DNA from: Candidatus Methanophagales archaeon
Lineage (GTDB): Archaea > Halobacteriota > Syntropharchaeia > Alkanophagales > Methanospirareceae
DNA: 13,491 nt
NCBI GenBank assembly: GCA_023131215.1
Contig: JAGLZV010000011.1
Coordinates: 1 to 13,491 of the forward strand
Direction: 5' to 3'
Under the pieces are notes generated by a model. The model saw only the letters and a program-made list of their open reading frames with translations. It was not told where the DNA came from and did not search any database. Positions 11,968-13,491 of the stretch are shown here, piece by piece (the stretch's first letter is position 1; the number at the start of each line of letters is the position of its first letter). Made by a program: the position numbers and the translations under genes.

Positions 11968-12981
11968 ATGAATGAATATAAGATAAAGCTAAAGCTAAAG
12001 GAAGTTGAAAAAGAAGAAAAACTCCAAGAAGAAAGTTATCAAATTCCTATATTGCAAACAAGGGAAGAATTGATAGATTTCTTAATAAGAAACAAAGCGT
12101 ATCCTTACTGCAGCAAAACAGGGAAAATCTTTTTTAGAAGATTAAAAAAAGCGGAAGATGAGAATACGAATTTTGAGGGAATAATAAAGAATGGTGCTGT
12201 TGAAAAATTGGGCTTGCAAACAGAAGAAGATTGCAGATTTCTCAGAGAAAAGATTAAAGAAGAGCTAAGCAAGAAGAGGGAATACAAACCCACAATAAAA
12301 GATTGGCCCGAGGAAGAAAGGCCGAGAGAGATGTTAATGAAGCAGGGTGCAGAAAATCTCTCTCCAGCTAAACTTTTAGCAATTATTTTACAAACTGGAG
12401 ATGGTGTTAAACGGATAAGTGCAGAGGATTTAGCAAGAAATTTGATTGACTGTTTTGGTAATTTCAGGAACTTAGACTCCGCTAACTTCTCGGAGTTATG
12501 CTCGGTTGAAGGAATTGGTATGGCGAAAGCAGCGCAGATAAAAGCAGCTTTGGAAATAGGCAAACGCTTTTTGAGAGAGAAAACCAAAATAGGAAGGAAA
12601 ATTAAATCAGTTGAAGATGTAGTCAATTATTACAAGCCTTATCTAAGAGATTTAAAGAAAGAGGTTTTCAAAATCATGCTGTTGGACGGAAGGAATAAAA
12701 TAATTAACGACATAGCAATTTCAGAAGGAAGCTTGACGGCAAGTGTAGTGCATCCGCGAGAAGTGATAAAAGAGGCGATAAAGGAATCTGCTGCTGCGGT
12801 AATCTTCGTGCATAATCATCCAAGTGGAGAGCCGAAGCCGAGTGAGGAGGATATTGAGATTACCAATCGGTTGGTTCAAGCGTGTGATTTGGTGGGTATA
12901 AGGGTATTGGACCACATTATTATAGGTGGTGATGGTTATATGAGTTTTGTGGATGAAGGATTATGTTCATTAGCACCTTAG
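11968..12981 (+). CDS. radC: RadC/JAMM-domain protein with an N-terminal extension
   Basis: Residues 111-337 are a typical RadC: DWPEEERPREMLMKQGAE at the start, a helix-hairpin-helix at about 176-199 (LCSVEGIGMAKAAQIKAALE) and a C-terminal MPN/JAB domain. The JAMM metal motif is complete: E253, H282-x-H284, S292 and D295 (VHNHPSGEPKPSEED). The historic link to DNA repair is doubtful; RadC-like genes are often found on mobile or horizontally moved DNA. Residues 1-110 are extra, Lys/Glu-rich at first, with YPYCSKTGKIFFRRLKKAED in the middle, and I do not recognise them. The gene is more AT-rich than secD, and an IS5 transposase follows 176 bp downstream, so acquisition by transfer is plausible. 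Confidence 0.92.
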   Translation: MNEYKIKLKLKEVEKEEKLQEESYQIPILQTREELIDFLIRNKAYPYCSKTGKIFFRRLKKAEDENTNFEGIIKNGAVEKLGLQTEEDCRFLREKIKEELSKKREYKPTIKDWPEEERPREMLMKQGAENLSPAKLLAIILQTGDGVKRISAEDLARNLIDCFGNFRNLDSANFSELCSVEGIGMAKAAQIKAALEIGKRFLREKTKIGRKIKSVEDVVNYYKPYLRDLKKEVFKIMLLDGRNKIINDIAISEGSLTASVVHPREVIKEAIKESAAAVIFVHNHPSGEPKPSEEDIEITNRLVQACDLVGIRVLDHIIIGGDGYMSFVDEGLCSLAP

Positions 12982-12989
12982 CACCAAAA

Positions 12990-13053
12990 GGTTTATAGAG
13001 AATTTTGAAAAAAACCCACTCCTTGAAGAAGACGGTTAAAAAATTCTATAACC
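12990..13053. repeat. Imperfect inverted repeat between radC and the transposase
   Basis: GGTTTATAGAGAATTTT (12990-13006) is mirrored by AAAAATTCTATAACC (13039-13053) with two unpaired bases and a loop of about 32 nt. It could be a radC 3' hairpin or part of an older mobile-element end. The left copy also contains a TATA-like TTTATAG. Confidence 0.45.
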
Positions 13054-13126
13054 ACCGGGAGCTGATGGAACCAATCACGAGAAAAAAGATGCGCAAATTG
13101 AGTCCCAAAACGCTAAAATCGTAAAG

Positions 13127-13133
13127 TTTATAT
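13127..13133 (+). promoter_or_regulatory. TATA box for the IS5 transposase
   Basis: TTTATAT is centred 28 nt before the transposase ATG at 13158, with no ribosome site, pointing to a leaderless message. Confidence 0.45.
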
Positions 13134-13157
13134 GTTGTTATCGATATAGACATATAC

Positions 13158-13491
13158 ATGAAGTCCATTATCGATTTTGCACTTAATGAGGAGTATGAGC
13201 GAGTTAAACAGCTCGGAGACAGGCTAATGGAGATTGAGTCCGTGATAGACTGGGGCGCTTTTCGCCGAATAGTGGGGGAGATGTATGAGAACAAGAGCGA
13301 GCGAGACGGTAGACCAAACATCGATGAGGTGTTAATGGTCAAGCTGTTAGTGCTTCAGCAATGGCATGGTCTATCTGACCCAGAGCTCGAAAAGCAGGTT
13401 ACTGACAGGATTTCGTTCAGGAAGTTTCTAGGATTTCCAGCAGTTATCCCTGATTTTACCACGGTTTGGTATTTCCGTGAGCGATTAGCGA
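13158..13491 (+). mobile_element. IS5-family transposase, N-terminal part (runs off the window)
   Basis: The open frame from ATG 13158 to the window end covers 111 codons. It shows the DUF772-type N-terminal domain of IS5-family DDE transposases: GRPNIDEVLMVKLLVLQQ, GLSDPELEKQVTDRISFRKFLG and the following PDFTTVWYFRERL. The catalytic DDE residues lie beyond the window. The left end of the element should lie between radC and 13158, but without the right end the terminal inverted repeat cannot be fixed. No frame damage is seen in the visible part. Confidence 0.88.

Overview
The window is archaeal and most likely euryarchaeal. It carries the large subunit of the archaea-specific D-family DNA polymerase, ribosomal protein eS1, an aCPSF2-type beta-CASP RNase, a tRNA-Gly with an intron at the canonical archaeal 37/38 site, archaeal TATA boxes about 25-30 nt before start codons (leaderless genes), and a DUF2124 protein typical of methanogens. 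A relative of the methanogens, such as the ANME-1/Syntrophoarchaeia side of the Methanomicrobia, fits best. That placement is an inference from gene content, not from a search.

Layout. The left edge (1-306, +) is the 3' part of a DUF2124 gene, converging on an intron-containing tRNA-Gly(GCC) (316-468, -). Behind the tRNA on the minus strand lie aCPSF2 (497-1774) and eS1 (1776-2384), one base apart, then purQ (2452-3318). purQ is divergent from polC/DP2 (3402-6806, +). From there everything reads rightward: nfeD (6938-8275), a possible 32-aa small ORF, a TIM-barrel sugar-phosphate isomerase-like gene (8474-9322), a SagB-type nitroreductase (9501-10082), secD (10376-11905), radC with an unusual N-terminal extension (11968-12981), and the start of an IS5-family transposase that runs off the window. 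Most are housekeeping genes (translation, RNA processing, purine synthesis, replication, protein export). radC plus the IS copy form a more AT-rich, accessory-looking right end.

The most unusual content is repeat DNA. Imperfect 7-bp tandem units arranged as inverted repeats occur in three sequence families: GATGCAA/TGTATCC, TTCCCTA/TAGGGAA and CCAAATT/GGATTTG-like. Three copies of the first family sit in frame inside the polC coding sequence and add about 20 residues each. The 7-mers of that family contain no stop codon in any of six frames, so they can enter a gene without closing it. A separate short hairpin motif (CTTTCTT/AAGAAAG) recurs at gene ends, in gene leaders and inside the tRNA intron. 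After polC it forms the outer stem of a predicted three-way junction.

A second point is the start of the eS1 gene. The conserved N-terminus is encoded, but the only start-like codon in frame after the upstream stop is CTG, so non-canonical initiation or a sequence error needs to be considered.
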